A DNA stretch of 64,000 bases from contig PUNE01000079.1 of the NCBI GenBank assembly GCA_003551665.1, positions 1-64,000 on the forward strand, in the 5' to 3' direction. The stretch comes from Halobacteroidaceae bacterium (GTDB lineage: Bacteria; Bacillota; Halanaerobiia; B1SED10-174). Under the pieces are notes generated by a model. The model was not told where the DNA came from and did not search any database. It saw only the letters and a list, made by a program, of their open reading frames with translations. Positions 24,044-34,165 of this stretch are shown in pieces. The position numbers and the translations under genes were made by a program. How positions within the stretch are numbered: position 1 is the stretch's first letter; each line of letters starts with the position of its first letter.

Positions 24044-26089
24044 CTATCTACTTTGGATTTCCTCGAGGAATTCGGGCAATTCCTCCTTACTCAAAAGGAC
24101 CTTGCGGGGTTTACTCCCTGCAAAGGCACCAATAATCCCATCCTGTTCCATGGTATCTATCATCCTGGCTGCCCGGGTATAACCTATATTCATCCGCCTC
24201 TGCAAAATTGAAATCGAGGCCTGCTGGCTCTCTACAACCAGTTGAACCGCTTCAGAATACAGGGAGTCTCTCTTTTCATTGGTAAAACTGGTTTCCCCTG
24301 TCCCGATTTCTTCCAGGGATAGTTCGTAGTTAGGATCCTGCTGGTCTTTGATAAATTTAACTACCTTTTTCACTTCGGCCGTTGAAACAAAAGGCCCCTG
24401 GATCCGAACCGGTTTAATTGCTCCAACGGGAGAATAAAGCATATCCCCATCCCCCATTAATTTTTCTGCCCCACCCATGTCCAAAATGGTCCGGGAATCT
24501 GTCTGGGAAGATACATAGAAGGAAATCCTTGTTGGGATATTTACCTTGATCAGCCCCGTAATAATATCCACTGAGGGCCTCTGGGTTGCAATAATCAGGT
24601 GTATCCCGGCAGCCCGAGCCATTTGAGCCAATCTGCAGATTGAATCCTCAACATCCTTGGGAGCGGCCATCATCAGATCAGCAAGTTCATCAATTATTAT
24701 AACGATCAGGGGGAGAACCTTTTCCGGGTCTTCCATTTGCTGGATTTCATTATATTCGCTGATCCCACGAACTCCCAATTCTGCAAAGAGCTCATACCGG
24801 TTCTGCATTTCCTGAACCATCTGCTGCAGTACACCTGCCGCCTTATTAACCTGGTTTACAACAGGAACAAGCAGGTGGGGAAGAGCTTTGAAATTGGTGA
24901 GCTCAACCTGTTTGGGGTCAATCAGAACAAGCCTTATTTCTTCTGGGGTTGCCCGGTAAAGAAGGCTTAAAATCAGAGTATTAAGGGCAACACTCTTTCC
25001 GGTTCCTGTAGCTCCGGCTATCAAAAGGTGAGGCATTTTACTCAGATCCTTGACAACAGGTTGCCCACTGATATCCTTGCCCAGCACAATGGAAAGAATT
25101 GCCTGATTATCAGCATAAGCACTGCTGGCAAGTATTTCTCGCAACCCAACAATTTCCTGAGCATTATGAGGAACTTCAATCCCCAGGGCAGCCTTACCCG
25201 GAATTGGGGCTTCAATTCTTACGTCCGGTGCAGCCAGGGCAAGGGCCAGATCATCGGCCAGATTGACAATTCTACTGACCTTAACTCCTGGAGCGGGTTG
25301 TAATTCATAACGGGAAATTCTAGGACCGTGAGTTACCTTGACGACCTGGGCCTCAATCCCGAAATCACCCAGTGTTTTTTCCAACAGTTGGGACTGGTCA
25401 TCAGGTTTTTTTTGGGTTGAACTGCTGTGATCTCTTAAAAGGTGAAGGGGAGGAAGTCGGTAACCGGTTCCCGGTTTGGGTGTTATTACTGGGGGTTCTT
25501 CCGGTTCTTCCTCTATTTTTGTTTGCACATTGGCCTCTGCTCTTCGAGTTTTGGGCACAGCTCTCTTCTTTTTTCGCGGTGCTTTCTCCTTTTTCCTGAA
25601 AGAAAACAGACCAACCAGTTTTGCCCATAGGTCAGCCAGTTCCATCCCTGACCAGAAAAGAAGCCCTATCAAACCGATTACTACCAGCACCAGGTAGGTA
25701 AAGGGCTCTGTAAAAAACTGCCTAACAAGCCAGATTAGGCTTCCTCCAAACAGTCCCCCTCCTCTGCCGCTCAACCCTTCGTAAATCTCTTCTCCCACAG
25801 GCAAACCGGCATGAAAAAAGGCAAGGAAAACCAGGAATACTATCGTTATCCCCAGTTGGGGCAAACCAATCTGGATTTTTTTCTTTCTGATAAGCTGATA
25901 CCCCAGGTAAAAAAGCAAAAAGGGGAAAAGAAAAACACCCTGGCCAAGAAAAAGATCGATTAATCGAAACATGGTTTCCCCGAACCTACCGGTATCAAAC
26001 CAAAAAAGATGCAAAAGGCTGATAAGGCCCAGGACTATGAAAATAATACCCAGTATTTCATTTTTTCTCTTTTCCGTAAGCCTTTTCAT
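24044..26089 (-). CDS. ftsK: DNA translocase FtsK/SpoIIIE
   Basis: About 681 residues. Four or five N-terminal membrane segments (within about 12-148) precede a short basic and acidic linker and the motor domain. Walker A is GATGTGKS (359-366) and Walker B is VIIIDELADL. The C-terminal gamma winged helix ISILQRRMNIGYTRAARMIDTMEQDG recognises polar DNA motifs. It pumps DNA during septation or spore formation. ATG at 26089 is chosen because GAGGTG lies 8 bases upstream; the in-frame extension to 26146 has no such site. The place after rnj and before the ymfK-like gene matches Bacillus spoIIIE. Confidence 0.96.
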   Translation of the reverse strand: MKRLTEKRKNEILGIIFIVLGLISLLHLFWFDTGRFGETMFRLIDLFLGQGVFLFPFLLFYLGYQLIRKKKIQIGLPQLGITIVFLVFLAFFHAGLPVGEEIYEGLSGRGGGLFGGSLIWLVRQFFTEPFTYLVLVVIGLIGLLFWSGMELADLWAKLVGLFSFRKKEKAPRKKKRAVPKTRRAEANVQTKIEEEPEEPPVITPKPGTGYRLPPLHLLRDHSSSTQKKPDDQSQLLEKTLGDFGIEAQVVKVTHGPRISRYELQPAPGVKVSRIVNLADDLALALAAPDVRIEAPIPGKAALGIEVPHNAQEIVGLREILASSAYADNQAILSIVLGKDISGQPVVKDLSKMPHLLIAGATGTGKSVALNTLILSLLYRATPEEIRLVLIDPKQVELTNFKALPHLLVPVVNQVNKAAGVLQQMVQEMQNRYELFAELGVRGISEYNEIQQMEDPEKVLPLIVIIIDELADLMMAAPKDVEDSICRLAQMARAAGIHLIIATQRPSVDIITGLIKVNIPTRISFYVSSQTDSRTILDMGGAEKLMGDGDMLYSPVGAIKPVRIQGPFVSTAEVKKVVKFIKDQQDPNYELSLEEIGTGETSFTNEKRDSLYSEAVQLVVESQQASISILQRRMNIGYTRAARMIDTMEQDGIIGAFAGSKPRKVLLSKEELPEFLEEIQSR

Positions 26090-26194
26090 GGGTGTTTCAC
26101 CTCGTGATATATATTCTCCCTGTAAAACCTTTATCCTGCTAATCAACTCCCCTGCAAGGAATTTAATTCCAAAAAAACCCAGAGAGCAGAATAC

Positions 26195-27841
26195 CTAATT
26201 CCGGTGTTTTAATACTATCTTGGCAATATTGGAAACGTGGTCTCCAATTCTTTCCAGGTTGCTGAGGACATCAACGAAAACAATCCCCGAACCCGGGTAG
26301 CAAAGCCCTTCATTTAAGCGCTGGATATGGTTCTCCCGATATTCATTCTCCAGGTCATCAACTTCATCTTCAAATCGAAGAACCTTGACAGCAGTAGCCA
26401 GGTCACCGGTACTAAGGGACTTAATGCCCTCATCGATTGTCTGCATAACGCGGTCAAACATATTGTTCAGTTCATCAACCGCCCTATCGGAAAATGGCAA
26501 TTTGTGCTCCATTTTATACTCTCCCAGTTCCACAATGTTCTCAGCATGATCCCCTATTCTTTCCAGGTCATTTATAATATGGAAATAGTTATTCAACCGG
26601 TTGGAATGAATTTCGTCCATGGGCTGGCGAGATAATTTGGCCAGGTAATCAGTAATGGCAGTTTCCAGGGCATCTATAGCTTCTTCCCGTTCATAGAAGT
26701 TGTCCATTAATTTTTCTTCATCATCCATAAAAACCCGCCGGGCATCTCCAACGTTGACATAGGCCAGGTCAGCCATTCGTAAAAGTTCTTTATGGGCCTG
26801 CTCCAGGGCGACGACGGGAGTTTTTAGCATCCTTTCATCCAGATATATCGGGCCCTTGTGTAAAATATCCTCCTTGCCGGGCACAATTCTCATAACCAGG
26901 TTGGTCAAAAAGGCTACAAAGGGAAACCAGATTAAAGTATTGGTAACATTAAAAGCAGTGTGGGTATTGGCTATAAGCCTCTGCACATTCCAGGTGTACC
27001 CGAAATGTTCAGCGATATTCTGGAAAAAACTCTCCAGGTAACCGGAAAAACCGGGAACCAGATAAAAAATGATAATAAAAACACTCGTTCCAAGAACATT
27101 AAAAACCATGTGGGCAACAGCAGCACGCCTCGCCGATAGTTTGGTTCCCAGACTGGAAAGGAGGGCAGTAAAAGTCGTCCCGATATTGTCTCCAAGCAAA
27201 ATGGGAATTGCTACTGCAAAGTCAATGGCACCGACTGAAGCCAGACTGATCAAAATACCAATGGTCGCACTACTGCTCTGGACCAGGGCTGTAGTCATTG
27301 CCCCAACCAGTATCCCAAAAATTGGTATAGCGCCGAAAGTGGCAAAGAATTCCCGGAAGGCTTCCGATTCAGCCAGTGGGGCCATGGAAGTCTGCATCAC
27401 AGTCATGCCCAAAAACAATAAACCAAAACCAAAAACAACCTGTCCCAGCTGTTTAAAGCGTTTTTGTTTGGAAAAAAATAAAAGGAAGGCTCCCAGTGCA
27501 ATAGCAGGGAGGGAAAAACCTCCCAGGTCAAAAGCAATTAATTGAGCAGTAATGGTGGTCCCAATATTGGCACCCATTATTATCCCTACTGCCTGGCGCA
27601 GGGTCATCAGGCCAGCATTTACAAAACCAACTGTCATAATGGTAGTCGCACTACTGCTTTGAATAATTGCAGTGACACCGGCCCCAACCAGAACCCCGGC
27701 CAGAGGATTGGAAGTTAAAAGCTCAATAAAACGCTGCAGCTTATCTCCTGCAGTTTTCTGGAGCCCTTCCCCCATCTGTCGCATTCCAAATATAAAGAGG
27801 CCGACGCCTCCGAGCATTTCCAATATCATATAATACGACAA
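26195..27841 (-). CDS. Na/Pi cotransporter family protein with PhoU-like C-terminal domain
   Basis: 548 residues. Two inverted-repeat Na/Pi domains each carry a QSSSAT motif (AIIQSSSATTIM and ALVQSSSATIGI) and a GANIGTT/GDNIGTT motif. The C-terminal 200 residues form PhoU-like helices (ERIGDHAENIVELGE and LERIGDHVSNIAKI). It is likely a sodium-driven phosphate transporter of the YjbB/NptA type. The TTG start has GGAGGAGGG at 8 bases; ATG at 27829 is possible. Confidence 0.92.
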   Translation of the reverse strand: MSYYMILEMLGGVGLFIFGMRQMGEGLQKTAGDKLQRFIELLTSNPLAGVLVGAGVTAIIQSSSATTIMTVGFVNAGLMTLRQAVGIIMGANIGTTITAQLIAFDLGGFSLPAIALGAFLLFFSKQKRFKQLGQVVFGFGLLFLGMTVMQTSMAPLAESEAFREFFATFGAIPIFGILVGAMTTALVQSSSATIGILISLASVGAIDFAVAIPILLGDNIGTTFTALLSSLGTKLSARRAAVAHMVFNVLGTSVFIIIFYLVPGFSGYLESFFQNIAEHFGYTWNVQRLIANTHTAFNVTNTLIWFPFVAFLTNLVMRIVPGKEDILHKGPIYLDERMLKTPVVALEQAHKELLRMADLAYVNVGDARRVFMDDEEKLMDNFYEREEAIDALETAITDYLAKLSRQPMDEIHSNRLNNYFHIINDLERIGDHAENIVELGEYKMEHKLPFSDRAVDELNNMFDRVMQTIDEGIKSLSTGDLATAVKVLRFEDEVDDLENEYRENHIQRLNEGLCYPGSGIVFVDVLSNLERIGDHVSNIAKIVLKHRN

Positions 27842-28011
27842 TCCCTACACCCTCCTCCATCCAGTTCCACCGGAACCGTTACTCTCTTCCTTCTATGGAC
27901 AATGAGGCAATTCCTCTAAAGATAACAACAAATTGGACCTTGCATGGTTTCAATTTTTCTCACGGGGTTTTTCCAAATATTACTTTCCGCTTTTCAGCTT
28001 TAATTGACTAA

Positions 28012-28041
28012 CCCTCCCGCCCTGAAAAAGGATCGGGAGGG
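28012..28041 (-). terminator. hairpin downstream of rnj
   Basis: On the reverse strand CCCTCCCG (28041-28034) pairs with CGGGAGGG (28019-28012), just after the rnj stop. The following sequence is only weakly T-rich. Confidence 0.5.
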
Positions 28042-28049
28042 AAAGAAGC

Positions 28050-29705
28050 CTATACCTCCATAATAATTGGTAATATCATCGGGCGCCGCTTGATTTTCTG
28101 AAAAACAAAACCACTGAGGGCATCCCGGATTCGATTTTTCATTCGGGACCACTGTTTTACTCCATCAGCAGAACACTTATCCATTGTCCTCTCAACAATA
28201 TCAGTAGCCTGCTTAATCAATTCTTCCGATTCCCGCATGTAAACAAAACCCCGGGTAACTATATCCGGTCCAGCTTTTAATTCACCCGTTTTGCTATCAA
28301 TGGACATTACAACAATTAGAATTCCGTCCTGGGAAAGGAGTCTCCGATCCCGTAAAACTACTGTTCCAACATCCCCTATACCCAGTCCATCAACAAGGAT
28401 CCTGTCTACACCAACATTGCCATTCACCTTGCCTCTTTCATTATTCAAATCCAGCACAGCACCAGGTTCCAGAATGAAGATATTATCCTTTTCAATTCCG
28501 ATGTTTTCTGCCAGTTGAGCATGGTGGTAGAGGTGGCGATATTCACCGTGAACCGGGATAAAGTAGCGGGGCCGGACCAGATTGCACATCAACTTTAGTT
28601 CTTCCCGACTGGCGTGACCTGAAACATGCACACCGGAAATGGCCTGATACACTACGTTAGCGCCCAACCTGTACAGCTTATTTATCGTTTCCCCAACAAG
28701 CCTTTCATTGCCAGGAATGGGAGAGGCAGAAACCATGACGGTATCTCCAGCACAAACATTAACCTGCCTGTGTTCTCCATTGGCCATCCGGGTCAGGGCT
28801 GCCATTGGTTCTCCCTGGCTTCCGGTTGTCAAGATGGCAATTTTATCATGTTCCAGACTGTGCAGGTCTCTCATTTCCACCATAATTCCTTCTGGAATAT
28901 TTAAAAATCCAAGTTCCGAGGCGATCTGGCAGTTATGCACCATGCTTCTCCCGGTAATTGCTACCTTCCTTCGGTAGCGATTTGCAGCATCAAAAACCTG
29001 CTGAATCCGGTGGATGTTGGAAGCAAAAGTGGCTACAATAATTCGGCCCCGGGCAGTGGAAAACACGTCATCAATTTTTTCTCCTACAACCCTTTCCGAA
29101 AGAGTAAAACCCTCCCGTTCAGCATTGGTACTATCAGAAAAAAGTGCCAGAACTCCTGAATCTCCGTATTCACTAAGCTTATGGTAATCAACAACAATTC
29201 CATCAACAGGAGTCTGGTCGAATTTAAAATCACTGGCATAAATAATTGGTCCATAGGGAGTATCAATTGCAAGGGCACAGGTGTCGGCTATACTATGATT
29301 TACCCTGATCAATTCTACCTGAAAAGACCCGATTTTTGTTTTCTGCCGGGGTGAAACTTCTTTAAATATAACTTCCTTGGAAAGACTAAATTCCTTGAGT
29401 TTGGCCTTAACCAATCCCAGGGCCAATCTTGTTCCATATATGGGAACATCCAGCTCCTCTATAATATAGGGAATTGCACCTATGTGGTCTTCGTGGCCAT
29501 GAGTAAGCACCATTCCATCAATTCGATCTTTGTTTTCAACAAGATAGGAAATATCCGGAATTACAAGATCAATTCCCAGCAGGTCATCCTCGGGGAACAT
29601 AACTCCAGCATCAATAATCAAAATCCTTCCCTTTTTTTCAATCAACATCATATTCTTCCCTATTTCGCCAACCCCTCCCAGGGGGATGGCCTTTATACTA
29701 TCCAT
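28050..29705 (-). CDS. rnj: ribonuclease J
   Basis: 551 residues, full length. The metallo-beta-lactamase motif LTHGHEDHIGAIPY (H69, H71, D73, H74) is followed by a beta-CASP region with SGHASREELK and the C-terminal HGEYRHLYHHAQLA. It has 5' to 3' exo- and endoribonuclease activity in mRNA decay and rRNA maturation. Its place near ftsK matches Bacillus rnjB (ymfA). It has its own promoter in the gap after dut. Confidence 0.96.
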   Translation of the reverse strand: MDSIKAIPLGGVGEIGKNMMLIEKKGRILIIDAGVMFPEDDLLGIDLVIPDISYLVENKDRIDGMVLTHGHEDHIGAIPYIIEELDVPIYGTRLALGLVKAKLKEFSLSKEVIFKEVSPRQKTKIGSFQVELIRVNHSIADTCALAIDTPYGPIIYASDFKFDQTPVDGIVVDYHKLSEYGDSGVLALFSDSTNAEREGFTLSERVVGEKIDDVFSTARGRIIVATFASNIHRIQQVFDAANRYRRKVAITGRSMVHNCQIASELGFLNIPEGIMVEMRDLHSLEHDKIAILTTGSQGEPMAALTRMANGEHRQVNVCAGDTVMVSASPIPGNERLVGETINKLYRLGANVVYQAISGVHVSGHASREELKLMCNLVRPRYFIPVHGEYRHLYHHAQLAENIGIEKDNIFILEPGAVLDLNNERGKVNGNVGVDRILVDGLGIGDVGTVVLRDRRLLSQDGILIVVMSIDSKTGELKAGPDIVTRGFVYMRESEELIKQATDIVERTMDKCSADGVKQWSRMKNRIRDALSGFVFQKIKRRPMILPIIMEV

Positions 29706-29757
29706 TTATATGCAAACACCTCCAAATTATTATCGCAAATGAAAATAAACCATATTC

Positions 29758-29786
29758 ATTATACAACAGGGCACCTGAAAAAACAA
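29758..29786 (-). promoter_or_regulatory. sigma-A-type promoter of rnj
   Basis: On the reverse strand TTGTTT (29786-29781), a 17-base spacer and a perfect TATAAT (29763-29758). A second possible -10 (GATAAT) lies nearer the gene. Confidence 0.6.
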
Positions 29787-29863
29787 GGAAGACACCTGTT
29801 GGTGGCTATTAACTCAAATTTTTTTGATCCTGGAAAAAACAAAAACCGTTACGGCCCCTGAGC

Positions 29864-30295
29864 CTATTTTCCGGTCTGTCCAAACCCCTTTTCCTCCCGT
29901 TCTGATTGATCCAATTCACTCACTGGTTGCCACTCTACCTGCTCAAAACTGTGGATAATCAACTGCGCAACGCGGTCTCCTCTTTTTATTTCAAAGGGAG
30001 CTTTTCCATGGTTAATCAAAAGGACGGCTATTTCCCCCCTGTAACCCGAATCTATTACTCCATCCGCATTTAAGACTGTTACCCCATATTTCCGGGCCAG
30101 GCCACTCCGGGGATTAACATAACCAACATAACCCGGGGGAAGGGCTATGGCAATTCCGACTGGAACCTGGGTGAATTCTCCAGGGTTAATTATGCAATCG
30201 ATTCTGGACTGGAGATCCATACCTGCATCTTCTCCAGGGTGCTGGTAGGCTGGACATTTCCAGTTCTCTTCCAGAAGTTTGATTTTTATTTCCAC
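29864..30295 (-). CDS. dut: dUTP diphosphatase
   Basis: 143 residues with all five dUTPase motifs: AGMDLQS, PRSGLA, GVIDSGYRGEIAVLLIN (catalytic Asp), RGDRVAQLII and GFGQTGK (P-loop-like). It hydrolyses dUTP to dUMP, keeping uracil out of DNA and feeding dTMP synthesis. It is probably trimeric and cytoplasmic. The GTG start follows GGAGGGG. A terminator separates it from the SleB-like gene upstream. Confidence 0.96.
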   Translation of the reverse strand: MEIKIKLLEENWKCPAYQHPGEDAGMDLQSRIDCIINPGEFTQVPVGIAIALPPGYVGYVNPRSGLARKYGVTVLNADGVIDSGYRGEIAVLLINHGKAPFEIKRGDRVAQLIIHSFEQVEWQPVSELDQSEREEKGFGQTGK

Positions 30296-30311
30296 AAAAC
30301 CCCTCCTTTAT

Positions 30312-30341
30312 AAGAAAAATGAAAGGAGCCAAAACGGCTCC
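30312..30341 (-). terminator. intrinsic terminator of the SleB-like gene
   Basis: On the reverse strand GGAGCC (30341-30336) pairs with GGCTCC (30330-30325), followed by TTTCATTTTTC. Confidence 0.75.
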
Positions 30342-30346
30342 CAAAA

Positions 30347-31258
30347 TTACCTGGCAAAAACATGATTCCCAATTATTGCTGTAACTTCTCTGCTTTTGAG
30401 CCAAGAGGTATTGGTTGCAGTATCGGGATTATAGTAATAAATTGCCCCGCGGGTAGGGTCGTTTCCCCTTAAAGCCTCCCTGGCAGCATCTATAGCCTGC
30501 TGGTTGGCAGAGAGATTTATCTGTCCATCCCTGACAACACAGAACTGCCCGGGCTGAAAAATCACCCCCCGGAAGGTATCCGGATAATTCCGACTTAAAA
30601 CCCGGTTGATTATAACCGCCCCAACAGCCACCTGGCCAATAAATGGTTCTCCCCGGGCTTCAGCATGGATCGCCCTGGCCAGTATATCTTTCTCTTCAGG
30701 ACTTATTGTCCTCTCAATTGCCTGGCGGGGAGTCAAATTATGGATGGGCAGGTAAATTCTCTGCCCGGCACGGATATTTGAACTATCCAGCTCATTAAGA
30801 GCCTGGAGAAAAGCAGTTGTAGTATTGAATTCCCGGGCAAGATCATAAAGACTATCTCCACTTCTAATCTGATAGATAATAACCTTATCCCGGGGCAAAT
30901 CAACTTCAGGCATTGGGGGCCTTATGTAAACGGGCCTGGGAACTCGCTCTAATTCCAATTTATCTGAACCATTAGGATCCAACCTCTCATTTAAAGAAGG
31001 GATTTCCTTTATCGGTTTCTGGGGAATTATGAGTTCATCTCCCAGCCTGATTAAATCGTCCCCCAGCCCATTAGCCCAGCGCAAACCAGCCACACTGGTT
31101 CCGAAACGCTGGGCAATTCCGCCCAGGGTATCACCTTCAACCACCTCATAAACAAAATAAAAATCGGGGTAGAATTCGGAAGCCTGAATGGAGAAAGAGA
31201 AAAATAAAACGAAAACAATAATTAGAAAAAACAATTTCAGTCTGCTGTTTTTCTCCAT
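30347..31258 (-). CDS. LysM-containing cell wall hydrolase, SleB-like
   Basis: About 303 residues. After a signal peptide (about 1-27) come two LysM domains (about 36-79 and 128-171) that bind peptidoglycan, then a hydrolase_2/SleB catalytic domain (about 188-303) with the active Glu in ARAIHAEARGEP (E200). SleB is a lytic transglycosylase acting on spore cortex, so this supports a spore-forming lineage, although vegetative relatives exist. ATG at 31258 is chosen for GGGAGGGG upstream; a longer form to 31279 starts with a non-ATG codon. Confidence 0.92.
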   Translation of the reverse strand: MEKNSRLKLFFLIIVFVLFFSFSIQASEFYPDFYFVYEVVEGDTLGGIAQRFGTSVAGLRWANGLGDDLIRLGDELIIPQKPIKEIPSLNERLDPNGSDKLELERVPRPVYIRPPMPEVDLPRDKVIIYQIRSGDSLYDLAREFNTTTAFLQALNELDSSNIRAGQRIYLPIHNLTPRQAIERTISPEEKDILARAIHAEARGEPFIGQVAVGAVIINRVLSRNYPDTFRGVIFQPGQFCVVRDGQINLSANQQAIDAAREALRGNDPTRGAIYYYNPDTATNTSWLKSREVTAIIGNHVFAR

Positions 31259-31290
31259 AAAACCCCTCCCGAGAACCACAATTCATTTTA

Positions 31291-33309
31291 TTATTTTTCA
31301 ACCTCGTTCCAAATTTCTCCTGCTCTTTCCCAGAACTTTTTCCCTTCTGATAGTAGTTCGCGAGGCGAGCCTTCCTTTAGAGGGAGTCTGGAAGGAAGAG
31401 TTTCAGTAAAGAATCTTCCATAATTTTTTGTCAGGATCCTCCGATCCAGAACAACCAGCACTCCCCTGTCAGAAAAACTCCTGATTAACCTCCCCCAGCC
31501 CTGTTTAAACCTGATTACAGCCCGGGGAAGCATCAATTCGACAAAAGAATTCCTTCCCTGTTCTTCAAGTTCTCTTGCTTTGCCTGTAATCCAGGGGTCA
31601 TCTGGAACCGGAAAGGGAAGCCGAAATAGAATAACTGAAGTTAAGTCCGCCCCGGGCAGGTCGACTCCTTCCCAGAAACTCGCAGTACCCAGCATTACGG
31701 CCCTGGTGCTTTTCCGGAAATCCTCCAGGAGCTGGCTTACCGCTCTTCGACCCTGAACAAAAACTTCAACCCCCTTTTCCTGGCAAAAATCCCCAATTTC
31801 CTTTTGGAAATCCTGAAGCATCTGATAGGAAGTAAAAAGAAGCAGATTCCTGGGGCCAAGAACCGGAAAGATTTCCCGAAATATTTCTGCACTGGTTTTA
31901 ACAAAAACTGGACTTCCGGGCACGGGAATATCCCCTGGAATAAGAAGGACTGCCTGCTGGTCAAAATCAAACGGAGACCCGAGAATAATTGTATCCGTTC
32001 TATCTGAAGGCAAGCCAAGGTTTTTAGCAAAAAATCGACCTTCATCATTTATAGAAAGCGTGGCTGAGGTAAAAACTATACTGTCAACTCTAGAGTAGAG
32101 CGTCTGAATTAAAAAATCGTTCAGGGATAGGGGTAGGGAGCGCAGGGAAAAATATTTCCCATTTTCCTCAATCCAGGAAACAAAATTTTCTGCAGGCAGA
32201 TCAATAAAATAATCCAGGGAAGATATAAAACTGGACCACCGATTTCTTAACTCCCCCAGGGCAAGAGTCAATTCCTCAGAAAACACCTCTTCCCCCGCAA
32301 CAAGGCCTCTGTTAACAGCAGCCATGCCTTCATTCAGGTCCAGGGGGGTATTTTCTAATTTATTCCACCAGGAGGGATAAATAAACCGTGGTTTGGTTTT
32401 CTCAATCTTTCGATCCACCTCAAAGAAAAAGGCCTGCCCTCTTTCTTCTATTCCCTGCAGAGCATTATATAGGGCGGGATAGTTTAAACCATCTTTTTTT
32501 TCTTTCTGTAAACGGGCCAGCATTTCTCTGGTTTCTCCGATAATTTCCAAAAACTCAACCTGAGAAAAATCAGTTCCGAGAAAATCTATACCCGTCTGTT
32601 CAAGGTGATGAGCCTCATCAAAAATTATAACCCTGTGCGGGGGTAATAATCCCTGTTCTTCACTTTCCTGCATTTTAAGATCGCTGAAAAAAAGATGGTG
32701 GTTGATTACAACAATATCTGCCTGCTGGCAGTTCCTGCGGGCCTTATGCAAAAAACAATCATTCTGATGAGGACAGAACTGCCCCTGGCAGCCATCGGCA
32801 TTTGCTGCAATTAAAGGCCAGATTTCACGGTGTTCAGCGAATGGCCACTCTTCAAAGGTTCCCTCTTGGGTTTCCTGTGCCCATAAATAAATCTGGGGCA
32901 GCAGCTGGGCAGCGAAATTCTCTTTTTTCTGGTGCAAAAACTGGAGCCTGGACCGGCACAAATAATTCCCCCGGCCAAGTAAAACTGCAATTTTTAAATC
33001 CAATCCCAGGATCCTGGTTATCTGGGGAATGTCCTTGTTGGCCAGTTGCATCTGCAGATTCTTGGTGTAGGTAGAAATCAAGAGAGGGTTATCTTCTTTT
33101 TCTGCATACAACATAGCAGGAACAAGGTAAGAAAAGGTCTTTCCCACCCCGGTTCCTGCTTCGGCAATCAAAAACCTTTTTTCATTTATAACCCTGGAAA
33201 TTTTCCGGGCCAGCGCCCTTTGGGATTCCCGAACCTCAAAATGGGAAAAACTCTGCTGAAAAAGTCCCTGGGGCGCAAAAAACTGGTCAATTTGTTGGTA
33301 TTCGATCAA
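31291..33309 (-). CDS. dinG: DinG/YoaA-type ATP-dependent DNA helicase (XPD-like)
   Basis: 672 residues. Walker A is EAGTGVGKTFSYLVPA, the four cysteines of an Fe-S cluster are in NYLCRS and GQFCPHQNDCFLHKARRNC, and the box is FDEAHHLE. Helicase motifs IV-VI (SFWEGVDLPG, RFKQGWGRLIRS) are near the C terminus. It is a 5' to 3' repair helicase. No exonuclease domain is fused, unlike Bacillus DinG. The TTG start follows GGAGAG. It lies 13 bases after nfo. Confidence 0.93.
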   Translation of the reverse strand: MIEYQQIDQFFAPQGLFQQSFSHFEVRESQRALARKISRVINEKRFLIAEAGTGVGKTFSYLVPAMLYAEKEDNPLLISTYTKNLQMQLANKDIPQITRILGLDLKIAVLLGRGNYLCRSRLQFLHQKKENFAAQLLPQIYLWAQETQEGTFEEWPFAEHREIWPLIAANADGCQGQFCPHQNDCFLHKARRNCQQADIVVINHHLFFSDLKMQESEEQGLLPPHRVIIFDEAHHLEQTGIDFLGTDFSQVEFLEIIGETREMLARLQKEKKDGLNYPALYNALQGIEERGQAFFFEVDRKIEKTKPRFIYPSWWNKLENTPLDLNEGMAAVNRGLVAGEEVFSEELTLALGELRNRWSSFISSLDYFIDLPAENFVSWIEENGKYFSLRSLPLSLNDFLIQTLYSRVDSIVFTSATLSINDEGRFFAKNLGLPSDRTDTIILGSPFDFDQQAVLLIPGDIPVPGSPVFVKTSAEIFREIFPVLGPRNLLLFTSYQMLQDFQKEIGDFCQEKGVEVFVQGRRAVSQLLEDFRKSTRAVMLGTASFWEGVDLPGADLTSVILFRLPFPVPDDPWITGKARELEEQGRNSFVELMLPRAVIRFKQGWGRLIRSFSDRGVLVVLDRRILTKNYGRFFTETLPSRLPLKEGSPRELLSEGKKFWERAGEIWNEVEK

Positions 33310-33322
33310 TGGCTACTCTCCT

Positions 33323-34156
33323 TTACAAACCCCGCAAAAAATCCAGGTTGCGCTTTCCTTCTTTCTGGGCTTCCCCCGGAGTTTCGAGTATCAAGGGAAT
33401 ATTTCTCAGCTCAGGTCGCTTCAGCATTGCCTTAAATCCTTCCGCGCCAATTTCCCCCTCCCCTAGGTGAGTATGCCGATCCTTTTTGGAACCCAGAGGG
33501 TGAATGGAATCATTCACGTGAACCAATCCAAGTCTCTTATGATCAATATGGGAAAAAAACCGATCAAGGGTTCTTTGCCAGCCCCTTTCGTCCCGGATAT
33601 CAAAACCCCCGGCAAAAAGGTGACATGTATCAAGGCATATTCCCACCCTATCGGGAGAAAAGGGAGCAACAATCTTGCTCAACTCCAGAAAATCGCTCCC
33701 CAGTTCAGTCCCGGAACCAGCCATGCCTTCTAAAAGAAAACATATGGAATGGAATTGTTGTACAAGATGGTCAAGGGTTTTTTGAAGGCGCCCAATTGCC
33801 TCCTGGGGGGAACTCTTCTTTCTGTTTCCAGGGTGGAGAACGAAGTATTCTGCCCCCATTGCTTCGGCCCTTGCAACTTCCAATTCCAGTGCCTCGAGAG
33901 AACGAGAAAATTGTTCTTCCTCCGGAGAACAGGGGTTAACAAGGTAGGTTACATGGACTACCCAGGGTTCTAGGCCCAGTTCATTTTTGTTTTTCCGGAT
34001 GAAGTCTGCTCCTTCTTCATCGAATTTGCCCGCTTTCCAGCTGCGGGGGTTTTTGGAAAATATCTGGACTGTATTACAATTAAGGTCCAGGGCCTCCTGA
34101 GCGGTTTTTTGGAGGCCCTGACCAATTGAAAGATGGATTCCCAATCGCAATTTCAT
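33323..34156 (-). CDS. nfo: deoxyribonuclease IV (AP endonuclease)
   Basis: 277 residues of the Nfo/EndoIV TIM barrel. Metal-ligand segments are FVLHPGN, GICLDTCHLFAGGFD, LGLVHVNDSIHPLGSKKDRHTHLGEGEIG and LILETPGE. It cuts DNA 5' of abasic sites. It lies between pnp and dinG in one run, suggesting a small repair pair. The ATG follows AGGGAG. Confidence 0.96.
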   Translation of the reverse strand: MKLRLGIHLSIGQGLQKTAQEALDLNCNTVQIFSKNPRSWKAGKFDEEGADFIRKNKNELGLEPWVVHVTYLVNPCSPEEEQFSRSLEALELEVARAEAMGAEYFVLHPGNRKKSSPQEAIGRLQKTLDHLVQQFHSICFLLEGMAGSGTELGSDFLELSKIVAPFSPDRVGICLDTCHLFAGGFDIRDERGWQRTLDRFFSHIDHKRLGLVHVNDSIHPLGSKKDRHTHLGEGEIGAEGFKAMLKRPELRNIPLILETPGEAQKEGKRNLDFLRGL

Positions 34157-34165
34157 TACTCCCTG